Positions 28,997-39,653 are shown, counted from the first letter of the stretch. The stretch is DNA of 53,574 nt from Comamonadaceae bacterium (GCA_947373105.1 CANBWK010000009.1:1-53574), one strand, 5' to 3'. The notes: generated from the letters alone by a model not told the origin. Program-made: numbers and translations.

Positions 28997-29791
28997 TCAT
29001 TTTTTGGACAAGGGTGGCTTTTCAGTTGCATCCTCTGGGTCGTCAAAATCACCTTCAGATGGTGGATCCCCATCGAACTGATCATTTCTGCGCTTTTGCA
29101 AATAGGCATCGCGGGTAAAGGTGTAAGGATCCAAAGAGGCCTCTTTCAAAGCGTCAACTACTTTCAGCAAGCTTTCTCGGGTGTTCGTTAATTTCAATCC
29201 TAATGCCATGTCACGCTTCTTAGAGCTCGCAGATTGCCGTGATAAGTCACCCTGCATGTCAATGGGTAAAGCAGCTGCGTCGCGAAGTGTTGAGGGACCG
29301 AGCAAAGGCAATACGATGTAAGGACCTTGGGGAACGCCCCAATGTCCTAAGGTCAGCCCAAAATCTGCACGATGTCGCTCTATGCCCATGTCGCCGGCAA
29401 TATCCAATAAACCACCAAAACCAAAAGTCGTGTTCAAGCCTACGCGCAAGGCGGTTTCACCCGTAGCCTTGAGTTTCAGTTGCGCTGCATTGTTGGCCAA
29501 TGACCAGACATCACTCAAATTGCCAAAAAAGTTGCGTACACCGGTACGTACAAATCCAGGAACCACTTGAGCATAGGTCTGCGCAACAGGTTTAAGCACA
29601 GCAGCATCCACCACATCGTTGAAGCCCGTGACCTTGCGATTCATGTTTTCGTAGGGATCGCGAGGATCAGATGCGACTACATTTTGGGTTGCAGCGCAGG
29701 CCTGCAAGAGCCCGAAAAGAACAAAAATGGCAAACCAATGCCAATAGGATTTCACTTTGGGTTTCATCCCCATAACATCACAAAACTTCAT
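28997..29791 (-). CDS. mlaA: Outer-membrane lipoprotein MlaA (VacJ)
   Basis: Removes misplaced phospholipids from the outer leaflet of the outer membrane. 264 residues; lipobox LLQAC gives lipid-anchored C32. The family signature DPRDPYENMNRKVTGFND follows at about 42-58, and GVPQGPYIVLPLLGPSTLRDA occurs near residue 150. The start overlaps the mlaD stop as ATGA. In E. coli mlaA is at a distant locus; here it sits between mlaD and mlaC. Confidence 0.95.
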   Translation of the reverse strand: MKFCDVMGMKPKVKSYWHWFAIFVLFGLLQACAATQNVVASDPRDPYENMNRKVTGFNDVVDAAVLKPVAQTYAQVVPGFVRTGVRNFFGNLSDVWSLANNAAQLKLKATGETALRVGLNTTFGFGGLLDIAGDMGIERHRADFGLTLGHWGVPQGPYIVLPLLGPSTLRDAAALPIDMQGDLSRQSASSKKRDMALGLKLTNTRESLLKVVDALKEASLDPYTFTRDAYLQKRRNDQFDGDPPSEGDFDDPEDATEKPPLSKK

Positions 29792-30270
29792 TTGGCTGCA
29801 GTCCCTGACGTCGAAGGCTCAGCGGCTTTGTTGTACAAAAACTGACTGATCAAATTTTCCAAAACAACGGCCGATTGGGTACTTCCGATCTTGTCTCCGG
29901 GCGCCAGAAATTTGTCATCAGCACCGGCTTCAATGCCTATGTATTGCTCACCCAATAATCCGCTGGTCAAGATTTTGAGGGAACTGTCTTTGGGAAATGC
30001 GTAACGCTTGTCCAAGGCCAAATAAACCCGAGCTTGGTAAGCGCCGTCATCAAAGACGATCGAGTCCACACGCCCCACCACCACGCCAGCACTTTTTACG
30101 GCAGCGCCACTTTTCAAGCCCCCAATATTGTCAAATTTGGCGCTGACTTTGTAATCGGCGGACCAGCTTATTTGCAATAAATTGGCAGACTTGAGTGCCA
30201 AAAACAAAACGGCTGCAAAACCAAGCATGACAAACAAGCCAACCCAGACATCATTTTTTGAACGTTGCAT
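29788..30270 (-). CDS. mlaD: MCE-domain protein MlaD
   Basis: Membrane-anchored hexameric ring subunit that channels phospholipid through the MlaFEDB complex. 160 residues with one N-terminal helix (about 9-27), then the MCE domain from about 38 to 120 (SAKFDNIGGLKSGAAVKSAGV is its core pattern), and a short C-terminal helix. It lies 10 bases after mlaE and overlaps mlaA. Confidence 0.95.
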   Translation of the reverse strand: MQRSKNDVWVGLFVMLGFAAVLFLALKSANLLQISWSADYKVSAKFDNIGGLKSGAAVKSAGVVVGRVDSIVFDDGAYQARVYLALDKRYAFPKDSSLKILTSGLLGEQYIGIEAGADDKFLAPGDKIGSTQSAVVLENLISQFLYNKAAEPSTSGTAAK

Positions 30271-30280
30271 GGTGAATTCC

Positions 30281-31063
30281 TTAAATACTGAACATCATCA
30301 CCGTGAGGATGAAATCCAAACCCAAAACAGATAACGATGAAACCACCACACTGCGCGTGGTGGCATTGGCCACACCTTCAGGTGTGGGCTGGGCAATATA
30401 GCCTTGCAGTAAAGCAATGAAAGTGACGGCCACGGCAAACACAAGGCTTTTGATCATGCCGTTGCCGACGTCTTTGAAAACATCAACACCACCTTGCATT
30501 TGACTCCAAAAGGCACCGGAATCAACGCCAATCAGCAAAACACCGACGGTATAGCCCCCCAAAATACCAACAGCACTGAACACGGCAGTCAGCACGGGTA
30601 AAGCCAAAATACCACCCCATAGGCGAGGCGCCAAAATACGCAACTCAGGGTCAACAGCCATCATCTCCAGGGCAGTCAATTGCTCACCCGCTCGCATCAA
30701 ACCGATTTCGGCCGTGATAGAAGCACCGGCGCGCCCGGCAAACAACAGAGCAGCAACCACAGGCCCTAATTCACGCACCAAGCTCAGCGCCACCAGCAAA
30801 CCCAAAGCTTCGGCCGATCCATAACGCTGCAAAGTGTAGTACCCCTGCAAGCCCAGCACAAAACCCACAAACAAGCCTGACACGGTAATGATGGCCAAGG
30901 AATAATTGCCCAAAAAATGCACCTGGTCCCGCACCAGATCAAAACGCCGCAAGCAGCGACCCGACAGTTTCATCAAACGCCAAAGCAAGCGCGCGCCAAA
31001 ACCCCATCCGGCCAAAATTTGACGGGCCACAAAACCCAACTCAGCTGGGTGATACCACTTCAT
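30281..31063 (-). CDS. mlaE: Phospholipid ABC transporter permease MlaE
   Basis: Permease core of MlaFEDB, 260 residues, five to six helices. Family stretches are GLFVGFVLGLQGY near residue 65, ELGPVVAALLFAGRAGASI near 100, and GAEIG-like AEIGLMRAGEQLTALEMM near 118. It overlaps mlaF by 4 bases. Confidence 0.95.
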   Translation of the reverse strand: MKWYHPAELGFVARQILAGWGFGARLLWRLMKLSGRCLRRFDLVRDQVHFLGNYSLAIITVSGLFVGFVLGLQGYYTLQRYGSAEALGLLVALSLVRELGPVVAALLFAGRAGASITAEIGLMRAGEQLTALEMMAVDPELRILAPRLWGGILALPVLTAVFSAVGILGGYTVGVLLIGVDSGAFWSQMQGGVDVFKDVGNGMIKSLVFAVAVTFIALLQGYIAQPTPEGVANATTRSVVVSSLSVLGLDFILTVMMFSI

Positions 31064-31866
31064 GGCTGCACCCCGAAATCGTCCAGTGCACTGACGCCGG
31101 GGTAATGAAACGGCACGGGGCCTTCGCTCAAGGCGTTCACAAATTGGTGAATTAACGGATCGGCGCAGGCCCTGAGCTCAGCGGGCGTCCCTTGGGCGGC
31201 CACTTTGCCGTTGGCGAGCATGATCACATGATCAGCAATTGCGAAAGTTTCATCCACATCATGAGATACCACGATGCTCGTGACGCCCAAACTGTCGTTC
31301 AATCTCCGAATCAAACGCGCGGCAGTGCCTAAGGATATAGGGTCCAAACCCGCAAAAGGCTCGTCATACATGATCAGATCGGGGTCCAGAGCAATCGCAC
31401 GGGCCAAAGCGACACGGCGACTCATGCCTCCCGAAATTTCAGACGGCATTAAATCTCGCGCTCCCCGCAAACCCACCGCATCCAGCTTCATCAGAACAAT
31501 GTCGCGAATCAACTCTTCAGACAAAGGCGCGTGTTCGCGCAAGGGAAAGGCCACATTGTCAAACACAGACATGTCGGTGAACAAGGCGCCAAACTGGAAC
31601 AACATGCCCATTCGCCTGCGCGCCGCGTACAACTCCGGTTGTCGCATTTGAGTGACGTCTTGTCCATCAAACAAGACCTCGCCTTGTTGCGCTCGGTATT
31701 GTCCCGCAATCAGCCTTAGCACTGTGGTCTTGCCACCCCCTGAGACCCCCATCAACGCAGTCACTTTTCCCTTGGGCACTTGCAAAGACAAGCCATCCAA
31801 TATGATGCGCTCTGCATACCCGAAGGTCAGATCTCGCAATTCAACAAGAGATTCAGTGAGGGCCAT
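31060..31866 (-). CDS. mlaF: Phospholipid ABC transporter ATP-binding protein MlaF
   Basis: ATPase of the Mla phospholipid transporter. 268 residues: Walker A GVSGGGKT at 40-47, signature EISGGMSRRVALARA near 145, Walker B LIMYDEPFAGLDP near 165, and a C-terminal segment that in this family docks on the neighbouring subunit. It opens the long run to tatC. The ATG lies five A residues after the T-run of the gltD terminator, with no Shine-Dalgarno, so its promoter and initiation mode are unclear. Confidence 0.95.
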   Translation of the reverse strand: MALTESLVELRDLTFGYAERIILDGLSLQVPKGKVTALMGVSGGGKTTVLRLIAGQYRAQQGEVLFDGQDVTQMRQPELYAARRRMGMLFQFGALFTDMSVFDNVAFPLREHAPLSEELIRDIVLMKLDAVGLRGARDLMPSEISGGMSRRVALARAIALDPDLIMYDEPFAGLDPISLGTAARLIRRLNDSLGVTSIVVSHDVDETFAIADHVIMLANGKVAAQGTPAELRACADPLIHQFVNALSEGPVPFHYPGVSALDDFGVQP

Positions 31867-31871
31867 TTTTT

Positions 31872-31904
31872 AAAAAACAAAAAAGCCAGCGTAAGCCGGC
31901 TTTT
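31872..31904 (-). terminator. Intrinsic terminator after gltD, abutting mlaF
   Basis: On the minus strand a 10-bp stem (AAAAGCCGGC with GCTGGCTTTT, one G-U pair) with loop TTAC at 31904-31881 is followed by TTGTTTTTT. It fits a rho-independent terminator for gltBD. The mlaF ATG begins five bases beyond the T-run. Confidence 0.85.
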
Positions 31905-31999
31905 GTGATGGTAAAGGATTCAAGTTAACGATTTGTAAACTGCCAGAGAATTCATTTTAACGGCCTGCGCAAAACAGTGCCTTGAAAAGGAGAATCCAT

Positions 32000-33466
32000 T
32001 CAACGTGGCAAACCAGTCTGGCCCATCAAGAACTCGTCCACCGCGCGGGCCGCTTGTCGGCCTTCACGAATTGCCCAAACCACCAAAGACTGCCCGCGAC
32101 GCATGTCGCCGGCGGCAAACACTTTACCCACGTTGGTGACATAGCCGCCAGTCAAATCAGTCGTTGCTTTGGCATTGCCTCGGGCGTCCTTGTCCACGCC
32201 GAAAGCCTCCAGCACTGTGGCAACCGGGTTGACAAAGCCCATGGCCAACAACACCAGATCTGCTTTGTATTCTTTTTCGGTGCCAGCAATCTCAACCAAC
32301 TTCCCGTCTTTGAATTCGACATGCACAGTGGTCAGGCCCGTGAGTTTGCCTTTTTCACCCTTGAAGGCTTTGGTGGAGACCGCAAATTCGCGGGTACAAC
32401 CTTCTTCGTGAGAAGAAGAAGTGCGCAACTTCATGGGCCAGTAAGGCCAAGTCAGCGGTCGGTTCTCTTCCTTAGGGGGTTCAGGCATCACTTCAAACTG
32501 CGTCACACTCACCGCGCCATGGCGGTTAGAGGTCCCCACGCAGTCAGAACCCGTATCGCCTCCACCGATCACAATGACGTTCTTCCCATCGGCGCGCAAT
32601 TGAGACTTGAGCTTGTCGCCGGCATTGACCTTGTTTTGCTGAGGCAGGAACTCCATTGCAAAGTGGATGCCATCCAAATCCCGACCTGGCACGGGCAGGT
32701 CACGGGACTGCTCAGAACCGCCCGTGAGCAACACCGCATCAAAATCTTTTTTGAGCTGGTCGGCTGAGATGGTTTCTTTCGACCAGTTGATGACTTTGGA
32801 GCCTTCTGGCCAGTTACCTACCAGAACGCTGGTACGGATTTTTACACCCTCGGCTTCAAGTTGCTTGACCCGCCGGTCAATGTGCGTTTTCTCCATCTTG
32901 AAGTCGGGGATGCCGTAACGCAACAGACCACCAACACGGTCGTTCTTTTCGAAGAGGCTTACATCGTGACCTACCCGTGCTAACTGCTGGGCTGCGGCCA
33001 TACCGGCAGGGCCCGCACCAATCACGGCGACAGTTTTACCGGTCTTGATCTTGGCGGGACGCGGCGTCACCCAACCTTCGGCCCATGCGCGGTCAATGAT
33101 CGCGTGTTCAATGGACTTGATACCTACCGCATCGTCATTCACGTTGACTACGCAAGCGGCTTCGCAGGGTGCGGGGCAGATACGGCCGGTGAACTCAGGA
33201 AAATTATTGGTACTGTGCAGCACTTCGATTGCATTTTTCCAATCATCTCGGAAAACCAACTCATTGAAATCAGGAATGATGTTGTTGACGGGGCAACCGC
33301 TGTTGCAAAACGGCGTACCGCAGTCCATGCAACGGGCTGCCTGTGTTTTGGACTCCTCAGGGGTCAGTCCGATCACGAATTCTTTGTAATTTTTCAAGCG
33401 ATCAGAAACAGGTTTGTAACCCTCTTCGATACGCTCAAACTCCATGAAGCCGGTAATTTTTCCCAT
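32000..33466 (-). CDS. gltD: Glutamate synthase (NADPH) small subunit
   Basis: Takes electrons from NADPH through FAD and Fe-S clusters to GltB. 488 residues. The N-terminal cysteine clusters C-x2-C-x4-C-x3-C ([13 protein letters not shown]) near residue 45 and CPAPCEAAC near 97 hold 4Fe-4S clusters; FAD motif [11 protein letters not shown] lies near 150 and the NADPH motif GGGDTGSDC near 297. It follows gltB by 30 bases and ends at a strong terminator. Confidence 0.97.
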   Translation of the reverse strand: MGKITGFMEFERIEEGYKPVSDRLKNYKEFVIGLTPEESKTQAARCMDCGTPFCNSGCPVNNIIPDFNELVFRDDWKNAIEVLHSTNNFPEFTGRICPAPCEAACVVNVNDDAVGIKSIEHAIIDRAWAEGWVTPRPAKIKTGKTVAVIGAGPAGMAAAQQLARVGHDVSLFEKNDRVGGLLRYGIPDFKMEKTHIDRRVKQLEAEGVKIRTSVLVGNWPEGSKVINWSKETISADQLKKDFDAVLLTGGSEQSRDLPVPGRDLDGIHFAMEFLPQQNKVNAGDKLKSQLRADGKNVIVIGGGDTGSDCVGTSNRHGAVSVTQFEVMPEPPKEENRPLTWPYWPMKLRTSSSHEEGCTREFAVSTKAFKGEKGKLTGLTTVHVEFKDGKLVEIAGTEKEYKADLVLLAMGFVNPVATVLEAFGVDKDARGNAKATTDLTGGYVTNVGKVFAAGDMRRGQSLVVWAIREGRQAARAVDEFLMGQTGLPR

Positions 33467-33496
33467 GATAATTTTCCTTCAATCTTGACGTTCGAC

Positions 33497-36400
33497 TCAG
33501 GCGACAAGCGCTTGGCCAGTCTTGGCCTTGGCGGACTTGCGCGCATTGATTTCGCCCAGGGCACGTTTGTACTCGTTGGGAAACACCTTCACGAATTTGG
33601 TGCGTGCAGTGGCCCAGTTGTCCAGCAATTCACGGGCGCGCTGACTGCCTGTCCACTTGTGATGGTCTTCGAGCAACTTCTTGAGCTGTACTTCGTCTGC
33701 CACATCACGGTGCCACACGTTGCGGTCCAACTGAGCTTCTTGCTCGGCTGCAGTTAATACTTTTTCCATGCTGACCATGGCGGTGTTGCAACGTGATGCG
33801 AACTGCCCATCTTCGTCGTACACATACGCCACGCCACCGCTCATACCTGCACCGAAATTTCGGCCTGTTTTGCCCAGCACGGCCACAGTCCCACCGGTCA
33901 TGTATTCACACCCGTGGTCGCCAGTGCCTTCGACCACAGCTGTAGCACCCGACAAACGGACGGCAAATCGCTCGCCTGCCACACCGGCAAAGAAGGCCTC
34001 GCCCGTGGTCGCGCCGTACATGACGGTATTGCCCACGATGATGTTCTGAACCGCCACACCACGAAAGTCCAAGCTCGGACGCACCACGACTCGGCCACCC
34101 GATAAGCCTTTGCCCGTGTAGTCGTTGGCTTCACCGATCAAATACAAGGTGATGCCTTTGGCCAAGAAAGCGCCGAACGATTGACCGCCCGTGCCTTCCA
34201 GTTGAATCCGGATCGTGTCATCGGGCAGACCTTCAGGGTGCGCCTTGGTCACTGCTCCCGACAACATGGCACCGACGGATCGGTTCACGTTGCGGGCAGT
34301 TTCCATGAATTGCACCTTTTCACCCTTGTCGATGGCCGCACGGCTCTTGGTGATCAACACATTGTCCAAGGCCTTTTCCAAGCCATGATCTTGTGTGGCG
34401 ACATGACGCACAGGCACATCGGCAGGCACTTGAGGTACAGCCAACAAGCGTGAGAAGTCCAAGCCTTTGGCCTTCCAGTGTTCCACGCCTGCTTTCATGT
34501 CGAGCAGGTCGGCACGACCCACCAGGTCGTCGAATTTCGCAATGCCCAGTTGGGCCATGATGTGTCGAACTTCTTCAGCGATGAAGAAAAAGAAATTCAC
34601 CACATGTTCTGGCTTGCCTGAGAATTTTTTACGCAACACAGGGTCTTGCGTTGCCACCCCGACGGGGCAGGTATTCAAGTGGCACTTGCGCATCATGATG
34701 CAACCTTCGACCACCAGAGGAGCGGTTGCAAAACCAAATTCATCTGCGCCCAAAAGCGCACCGATGGCGACGTCGCGACCTGTCTTCATCTGACCGTCAG
34801 CCTGGACACGGATACGGCCACGCAAGCGGTTGAGGACCAAGGTCTGCTGGGTTTCGGCCAAACCGATTTCCCAGGGTGAGCCTGCATGTTTGACAGAGGA
34901 CCAGGGGGACGCTCCAGTGCCACCGTCGTGACCGGCAATCACCACGTGATCGCTCTTGCACTTGGCCACACCGGCGGCGATGGTGCCGACGCCGATTTCC
35001 GACACCAGTTTGACGCTGATATCACTGTGGGGCGCCACGTTCTTGAGGTCGTGGATCAGCTGAGCCAAATCCTCGATCGAATAAATGTCGTGGTGCGGAG
35101 GTGGAGAAATCAGACCGACACCAGGCACCGAGTGGCGCAACTTGCCGATGTAGTCGGACACTTTGCCGCCGGGCAACTGACCTCCTTCGCCGGGCTTGGC
35201 GCCTTGCGCCATCTTGATCTGAATCTGGTCAGCACTTGACAGGTATTCGGCAGTGACACCAAAGCGGCCAGAAGCCACTTGTTTGATCTTAGAACGAAGA
35301 CTGTCCCCCGCCAGCAACGGCAAGTCCACTTCGACGTTCTCCTCGCCGATCACACTTTTCAAGGAATCGCCTAATTTGATCGGGATGCCTTTGAGTTCGT
35401 TGCGGTAACGCGCCGAGTCTTCACCGCCTTCACCGGTGTTACTCTTGCCACCAATACGGTTCATGGCCACGGCCAAGGTGGCATGCGCTTCGGTGCTGAT
35501 AGAGCCTAACGACATTGCGCCCGTTGCGAAACGTTTGACGATCTCAGCCGCTGACTCGACCTTTTCCAAAGGAATCGCCTTGGACGGGTCAATCTTGAAC
35601 TCGAACAAACCGCGCAGGGTCATGTGGCGCTTGCTCTGGTCGTTGATGATCTGCGCATATTCCTTGTACGTGCTGAAGTTGTTGGCACGTGTGGAGTGCT
35701 GCAACTTGGCAATCGCGTCAGGGGTCCACATGTGCTCTTCGCCACGGGCACGCCAAGCGTATTCGCCGCCAGCGTCGAGCATGGTGGCGAGAACAGGGTC
35801 GTCTCCAAAGGCGGCCGTGTGCATGCGGAAGGCTTCTTCGGCGATTTCGAACACACCAATGCCGCCCACTCGGCTGGCCGTGCCGGTGAAGTACTTGTTG
35901 ATGGTTTCGGTGTTGATGCCGATGGCTTCAAACAATTGCGCACCACAATAAGACATGTAGGTCGACACGCCCATCTTGGACATGATCTTGGACAGGCCCT
36001 TACCGATGGCCTTGACGTAGTTGTAGATGGCTTTCTCGGCGGACAGGTCACCCGGCAATTCTTTGTGCAAATCGGCCAAGGTCTCCATGGCCAAGTAGGG
36101 GTGAACAGCTTCGGCGCCGTAGCCCGCCAATACAGCAAAGTGATGTACCTCACGGGCAGTACCTGTTTCCACCACCAAACCAGCGGTGGTGCGCAGGCCT
36201 TCGGTGACCAGGTGCTGGTGGATGGCCGACAAGGCCAGCAGTGCAGGAATAGCCACTTGGGTGGGATTCACGCCACGATCGCTGATGATCAGTATGTTGT
36301 GCCCGCCTTTGATCGCATCGACAGCTTCGGCACACAGAGAGGCTAACTTAGCCTCCACACCTTCCCGCCCCCACAGGGCGGGGTAGGTGATGTCCAGCGT

Positions 36401-38194
36401 GGCACTCTTGAATTTACCTTTGGTGGCTTTGTCAATGTTGCGCAACTTGGCCATGTCGGCAAAGTCCAAAATCGGCTGGCCCACTTCAAGGCGCATGGGC
36501 GGGTTGACCTGGTTGATGTCCAGCAGGTTCGGCTTGGGTCCAATGAAGGACACCAAGGACATCACGATTGCTTCGCGAATAGGGTCAATCGGCGGGTTGG
36601 TCACTTGCGAGAACAACTGCTTGAAGTAGTTGTAAAGCGGCTTGTTTTTGTCAGACAACACGGCCAGCGGGCTGTCGTTGCCCATAGAACCAATGGCCTC
36701 TTCACCAGCTGACGCCATAGGGGCCAGCAGAAATTTGATGTCTTCCTGCGTGGTGCCAAAGGCTTGCTGAAGATCGAGCAAAGGCACCTCGGAAGGACCC
36801 GCTATTTGTGCCTGCGCCACATCGTCTAGTTTGATGCGCAGATTTTCAATCCACTGCTTGTAAGGCTTGCTGCTGGCGAGGCTGGACTTGAGTTCCTCAT
36901 CGTCGATCATGCGACCTTGTTCCAAATCGATCAAGAACATCTTGCCGGGTTGCAAGCGCCACTTGCGCACGATCTTGCTTTCGGGGATCGGCAATACGCC
37001 GGTTTCCGAACCCATGATGACCATGTCGTCGTCGGTGATGCAGTAACGCGAAGGACGCAAGCCGTTGCGGTCCAGCGTGGCGCCGATCTGGCGGCCGTCG
37101 GTGAATACTATCGAGGCTGGGCCATCCCACGGCTCGAGCATGGCGGCGTGGTATTCATAGAAGGCCTTGCGGCGCTCGTCCATGGTGGTGTGGTTTTCCC
37201 AAGGCTCGGGAATCATCATCATCATGGCCTGGCTGATGGGGTAACCCGCCATGGTCAACAGTTCCAGGCAGTTGTCAAAAGTCGCGGTGTCGGACTGACC
37301 CGCAAAACTAATGGGGTAGAGCTTTTGCAAATCATTGGCAAGCACAGGCGACGACATGACGCCTTCGCGGGCTTTCATCCAGTTGTAGTTGCCTTTGACG
37401 GTGTTGATTTCGCCGTTGTGCGCCACATAGCGGTAAGGGTGCGCCAATGGCCACTCCGGGAAGGTGTTGGTCGAAAAACGCTGATGCACAAGGCCCAGTG
37501 CAGAGACGCAACGCTCGTCTTGCAAATCAAGATAGTAGGTGCCCACTTGATCGGCTAGCAGCAAGCCTTTGTAAACCGCAGTTCGGCTCGACATGCTTGG
37601 AATGTAGTACTCGTTGCTGTGTGTCAGGTTCAATGCCTGAATGGCCGCGCTGGCGGTCTTTCGAATCACGTACAGCTTGCGTTCCAGCGCATCCTGCACA
37701 ATCACATCGGCGCCACGGCCGATGAAGATCTGCCGCATGACCGGCTCTTTTTCGCGCACAGTCGGTGACATGGGCATATCGCGGTTGACAGGGATGTCGC
37801 GCCAACCGAGCACCACCTGACCTTCGGCCTTGACAGCGCGCTCAAGTTCTTGCTCACACGCCATGCGTGAAGCATGCTCTTTGGGCAAGAACACCATGCC
37901 AACCCCGTACTCACCAAAAGGAGGCAGACTCACACCCTGCTTTCCCATTTCTTCTCGATAAAGGGCATCGGGCAATTGAATCAAGATACCGGCACCATCC
38001 CCCATGAGCGCGTCCGCACCGACAGCACCTCGGTGGTCGAGGTTTTCAAGAATCTTCAAAGCCTGCGTGACAATGGCGTGACTTTTATGCCCCTTGATAT
38101 GGGCCACAAAGCCCACACCGCAAGCATCGTGTTCATGTGCCGGGTCATAAAGACCGTTGAGTTGAATGTGTTCTTTTTCGGCTGCCGTGGTCAT
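33497..38194 (-). CDS. gltB: Glutamate synthase (NADPH) large subunit
   Basis: Makes two glutamates from glutamine and 2-oxoglutarate, the main nitrogen assimilation route with GlnA. 1565 residues. The N-terminal 24 residues are a propeptide removed to expose nucleophile C25 in HDACGVGF. Amidotransferase, central, FMN/synthase and C-terminal beta-helix domains follow; the synthase domain has the Fe-S motif [16 protein letters not shown] near residue 1170 and the C-terminal glycine-rich repeats. A clear promoter and AGGAG precede it. Identification is certain. Confidence 0.98.
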   Translation of the reverse strand: MTTAAEKEHIQLNGLYDPAHEHDACGVGFVAHIKGHKSHAIVTQALKILENLDHRGAVGADALMGDGAGILIQLPDALYREEMGKQGVSLPPFGEYGVGMVFLPKEHASRMACEQELERAVKAEGQVVLGWRDIPVNRDMPMSPTVREKEPVMRQIFIGRGADVIVQDALERKLYVIRKTASAAIQALNLTHSNEYYIPSMSSRTAVYKGLLLADQVGTYYLDLQDERCVSALGLVHQRFSTNTFPEWPLAHPYRYVAHNGEINTVKGNYNWMKAREGVMSSPVLANDLQKLYPISFAGQSDTATFDNCLELLTMAGYPISQAMMMMIPEPWENHTTMDERRKAFYEYHAAMLEPWDGPASIVFTDGRQIGATLDRNGLRPSRYCITDDDMVIMGSETGVLPIPESKIVRKWRLQPGKMFLIDLEQGRMIDDEELKSSLASSKPYKQWIENLRIKLDDVAQAQIAGPSEVPLLDLQQAFGTTQEDIKFLLAPMASAGEEAIGSMGNDSPLAVLSDKNKPLYNYFKQLFSQVTNPPIDPIREAIVMSLVSFIGPKPNLLDINQVNPPMRLEVGQPILDFADMAKLRNIDKATKGKFKSATLDITYPALWGREGVEAKLASLCAEAVDAIKGGHNILIISDRGVNPTQVAIPALLALSAIHQHLVTEGLRTTAGLVVETGTAREVHHFAVLAGYGAEAVHPYLAMETLADLHKELPGDLSAEKAIYNYVKAIGKGLSKIMSKMGVSTYMSYCGAQLFEAIGINTETINKYFTGTASRVGGIGVFEIAEEAFRMHTAAFGDDPVLATMLDAGGEYAWRARGEEHMWTPDAIAKLQHSTRANNFSTYKEYAQIINDQSKRHMTLRGLFEFKIDPSKAIPLEKVESAAEIVKRFATGAMSLGSISTEAHATLAVAMNRIGGKSNTGEGGEDSARYRNELKGIPIKLGDSLKSVIGEENVEVDLPLLAGDSLRSKIKQVASGRFGVTAEYLSSADQIQIKMAQGAKPGEGGQLPGGKVSDYIGKLRHSVPGVGLISPPPHHDIYSIEDLAQLIHDLKNVAPHSDISVKLVSEIGVGTIAAGVAKCKSDHVVIAGHDGGTGASPWSSVKHAGSPWEIGLAETQQTLVLNRLRGRIRVQADGQMKTGRDVAIGALLGADEFGFATAPLVVEGCIMMRKCHLNTCPVGVATQDPVLRKKFSGKPEHVVNFFFFIAEEVRHIMAQLGIAKFDDLVGRADLLDMKAGVEHWKAKGLDFSRLLAVPQVPADVPVRHVATQDHGLEKALDNVLITKSRAAIDKGEKVQFMETARNVNRSVGAMLSGAVTKAHPEGLPDDTIRIQLEGTGGQSFGAFLAKGITLYLIGEANDYTGKGLSGGRVVVRPSLDFRGVAVQNIIVGNTVMYGATTGEAFFAGVAGERFAVRLSGATAVVEGTGDHGCEYMTGGTVAVLGKTGRNFGAGMSGGVAYVYDEDGQFASRCNTAMVSMEKVLTAAEQEAQLDRNVWHRDVADEVQLKKLLEDHHKWTGSQRARELLDNWATARTKFVKVFPNEYKRALGEINARKSAKAKTGQALVA

Positions 38195-38228
38195 GGCGCA
38201 CTCCTAAGGGTTTTTACGCAGATCGAAG

Positions 38229-38257
38229 AGTGTAGTGCACTGCAACAACAATGCCAA
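38229..38257 (-). promoter_or_regulatory. Sigma70-type promoter of gltBD
   Basis: Minus-strand TTGGCA (-35, 38257-38252), 17-base spacer, TACACT (-10, 38234-38229). Transcription would start near 38222, about 28 bases before the gltB ATG. It is the best promoter seen in the window. A REP-like palindrome begins three bases upstream of the -35 box. Confidence 0.65.
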
Positions 38258-38259
38258 TA

Positions 38260-38291
38260 TTTTTAATTAGGGTCAGATTCCGATTAAAAAT
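38260..38291 (+). repeat. REP-like palindrome, left of the RAYT gene
   Basis: Core TTAATTAGGGTCAGATTCCG, followed by ATTAAAA. The ends TTTTTAAT and ATTAAAAA pair perfectly over 8 bases around an imperfect centre. It matches 23 of 27 bases of the repeat on the other side of the transposase gene when that one is read on the opposite strand, so the pair is inverted. Confidence 0.7.
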
Positions 38292-38325
38292 ACCGGGCCC
38301 CTCAAGGAAATCAATTGGGGACGGA

Positions 38326-39030
38326 TTAGGCACGGCTGTCTGTTTTGTTTTTGAAAGGCCGCCCTGCTCGACCCGGTAACAGGCGCCGGGTTGTCAATTG
38401 CCGAAGTTCAGAAACAAAATCGGAAGAACCTAAAGCCCAGCCGGACAAAGCGCTTTGCGTCAATTTCTCTTTTTCAGATGGGCCCATGCCCGTCTGAACC
38501 AGTTCTCGGTAAGCAGCTTCACGGGCGAATGGCGTATTGCCCAAGCCCCAAAACAGCGCATGCGGCGTCACCAATCTGTCGCTCACCTGCCCAATACAGT
38601 GCCTGTGACTGGACCATTTGAAATCCACCGGCAAATCAACCATGCCCGCCCGAACGGGATTCAAGTCGATATAAACCATGCAGGCCAATAAATACCGCTC
38701 GCTCTCAATCAGATTGCTCCTATAACGCCCTTCCCACAGCGTACCGGTCCGGTGATGACGCGCATTGAAGTAACGCACATAACTGCGCCCCACCGCCTGC
38801 ATCCACTTAGGCAAGCCATCGTCCGTTTCGGGTGTGGCCAAAAAGTGGACATGGTTGTCCATGATCACGTAAGCGTGAATAGCAACTTTGAAGCTTGCAG
38901 CATGTTCTGTCACCAAAGACAAGAACATCTCCCTGTCCGCATCGTCCCGAACAATCGCTTGACGGTCATTGCCGCGTTGGATAACGTGATGGGGATATCC
39001 GGTTACTGTGAGTCTTGGAAGTCTGGCCAT
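38326..39030 (-). CDS. REP-associated tyrosine transposase (RAYT, Y1_Tnp/IS200-like)
   Basis: Single-copy HUH endonuclease relative that is thought to spread palindromic REP sequences. 234 residues. N-terminal ARLPRLTVTGYPHHVIQRGN is typical; the metal-binding HUH pair is H60-V-H62 in DNHVHFL; GTLWEGRYRS near 97 and YIDLNPVRAGMV near 120 are family hallmarks, and Y120 is a candidate nucleophile. The gene seems intact. It is bracketed by two inverted palindromes and has no target-site duplication I can see. It lies between gltB and a secreted-protein gene. Confidence 0.88.
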   Translation of the reverse strand: MARLPRLTVTGYPHHVIQRGNDRQAIVRDDADREMFLSLVTEHAASFKVAIHAYVIMDNHVHFLATPETDDGLPKWMQAVGRSYVRYFNARHHRTGTLWEGRYRSNLIESERYLLACMVYIDLNPVRAGMVDLPVDFKWSSHRHCIGQVSDRLVTPHALFWGLGNTPFAREAAYRELVQTGMGPSEKEKLTQSALSGWALGSSDFVSELRQLTTRRLLPGRAGRPFKNKTDSRA

Positions 39031-39056
39031 GAGCCTCGCCTAGAAAAAATCACATG

Positions 39057-39086
39057 ATTTTAATTGGGATCTGACCCCGATTAAGC
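39057..39086 (-). repeat. REP-like palindrome, right of the RAYT gene
   Basis: Read on the minus strand it begins CTTAATCGGGGTCAGATCCC and continues AATTAAAA. A 9-bp stem, TTAATTGGG against CCCGATTAA with one G-T pair, closes a short loop. It lies 27 bases upstream of the transposase start and is the inverted partner of the repeat at 38260-38291. Confidence 0.7.
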
Positions 39087-39092
39087 ATTGCA

Positions 39093-39653
39093 TCACCCTT
39101 TCTTGTAAACCCTGATCGAAAAGGCATCGGGGGCCGTTTCACAGGACATCACGTTATAGAGCTGTTTTTGGTCTAAGAAAAAATAATCCGAACAGTCGGT
39201 CGCTCCTTGTTGGTCATCGGCTGCCAGGGTTTTGATGACGCGGAAGATATTACCGGGCATGCCCTCCATCGCCTGGCGGTTACGCTTAAAGTCGTCTTTG
39301 ATGCTTTGCACGTCTGCTGAAGGGATTGATTTGCGTTGCGCCGTGTCGAGCGCTGCTTTTTCAGCTTGTTGCAGTTGGATTGTCAATTGTGCTTTGGAGA
39401 TCGAACCCTCATAAAAGGCCACGCAGGTACTGGATTTGGCGGGGCGTGCGCCCACCCACTTGCATTTTTCAGCACCAGGATTGAACTGCTGCTCGCTCAC
39501 ACCGAGTCGTTGTTTGGTGTCTGAATACCAAACGCCAACCCAACGCGGGTTGATGGTTTCAGCCACGGCATTCAATGAAAAGGCCAGTGCCAAAGCCATG
39601 CCCATACCCCTCAGGGCACGAGCCCCCATCACAGAATGAAAACGAATTTGCAT
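39093..39653 (-). CDS. Secreted protein of unknown function
   Basis: Not recognised. From ATG 39653, chosen because GGAG stands six bases upstream, it has 186 residues. A signal peptide (basic start, hydrophobic core about 17-29, AVA cut before E32) sends it to the periplasm. The mature part has four main cysteines (EKC, STC, TDC, SCE), which could form two disulfides, a helical glutamine-rich middle near 85-125 and an aromatic DYFFLDQKQLY stretch. It stands alone between the RAYT and the methyltransferase; no operon partner suggests a function. Confidence 0.7.
   Translation of the reverse strand: MQIRFHSVMGARALRGMGMALALAFSLNAVAETINPRWVGVWYSDTKQRLGVSEQQFNPGAEKCKWVGARPAKSSTCVAFYEGSISKAQLTIQLQQAEKAALDTAQRKSIPSADVQSIKDDFKRNRQAMEGMPGNIFRVIKTLAADDQQGATDCSDYFFLDQKQLYNVMSCETAPDAFSIRVYKKG

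Noticed and set aside
31982..32767. Open frame of 261 codons opposite gltD
   Set aside because: Antisense to gltD, whose Fe-S and nucleotide motifs are intact; no recognisable domain.
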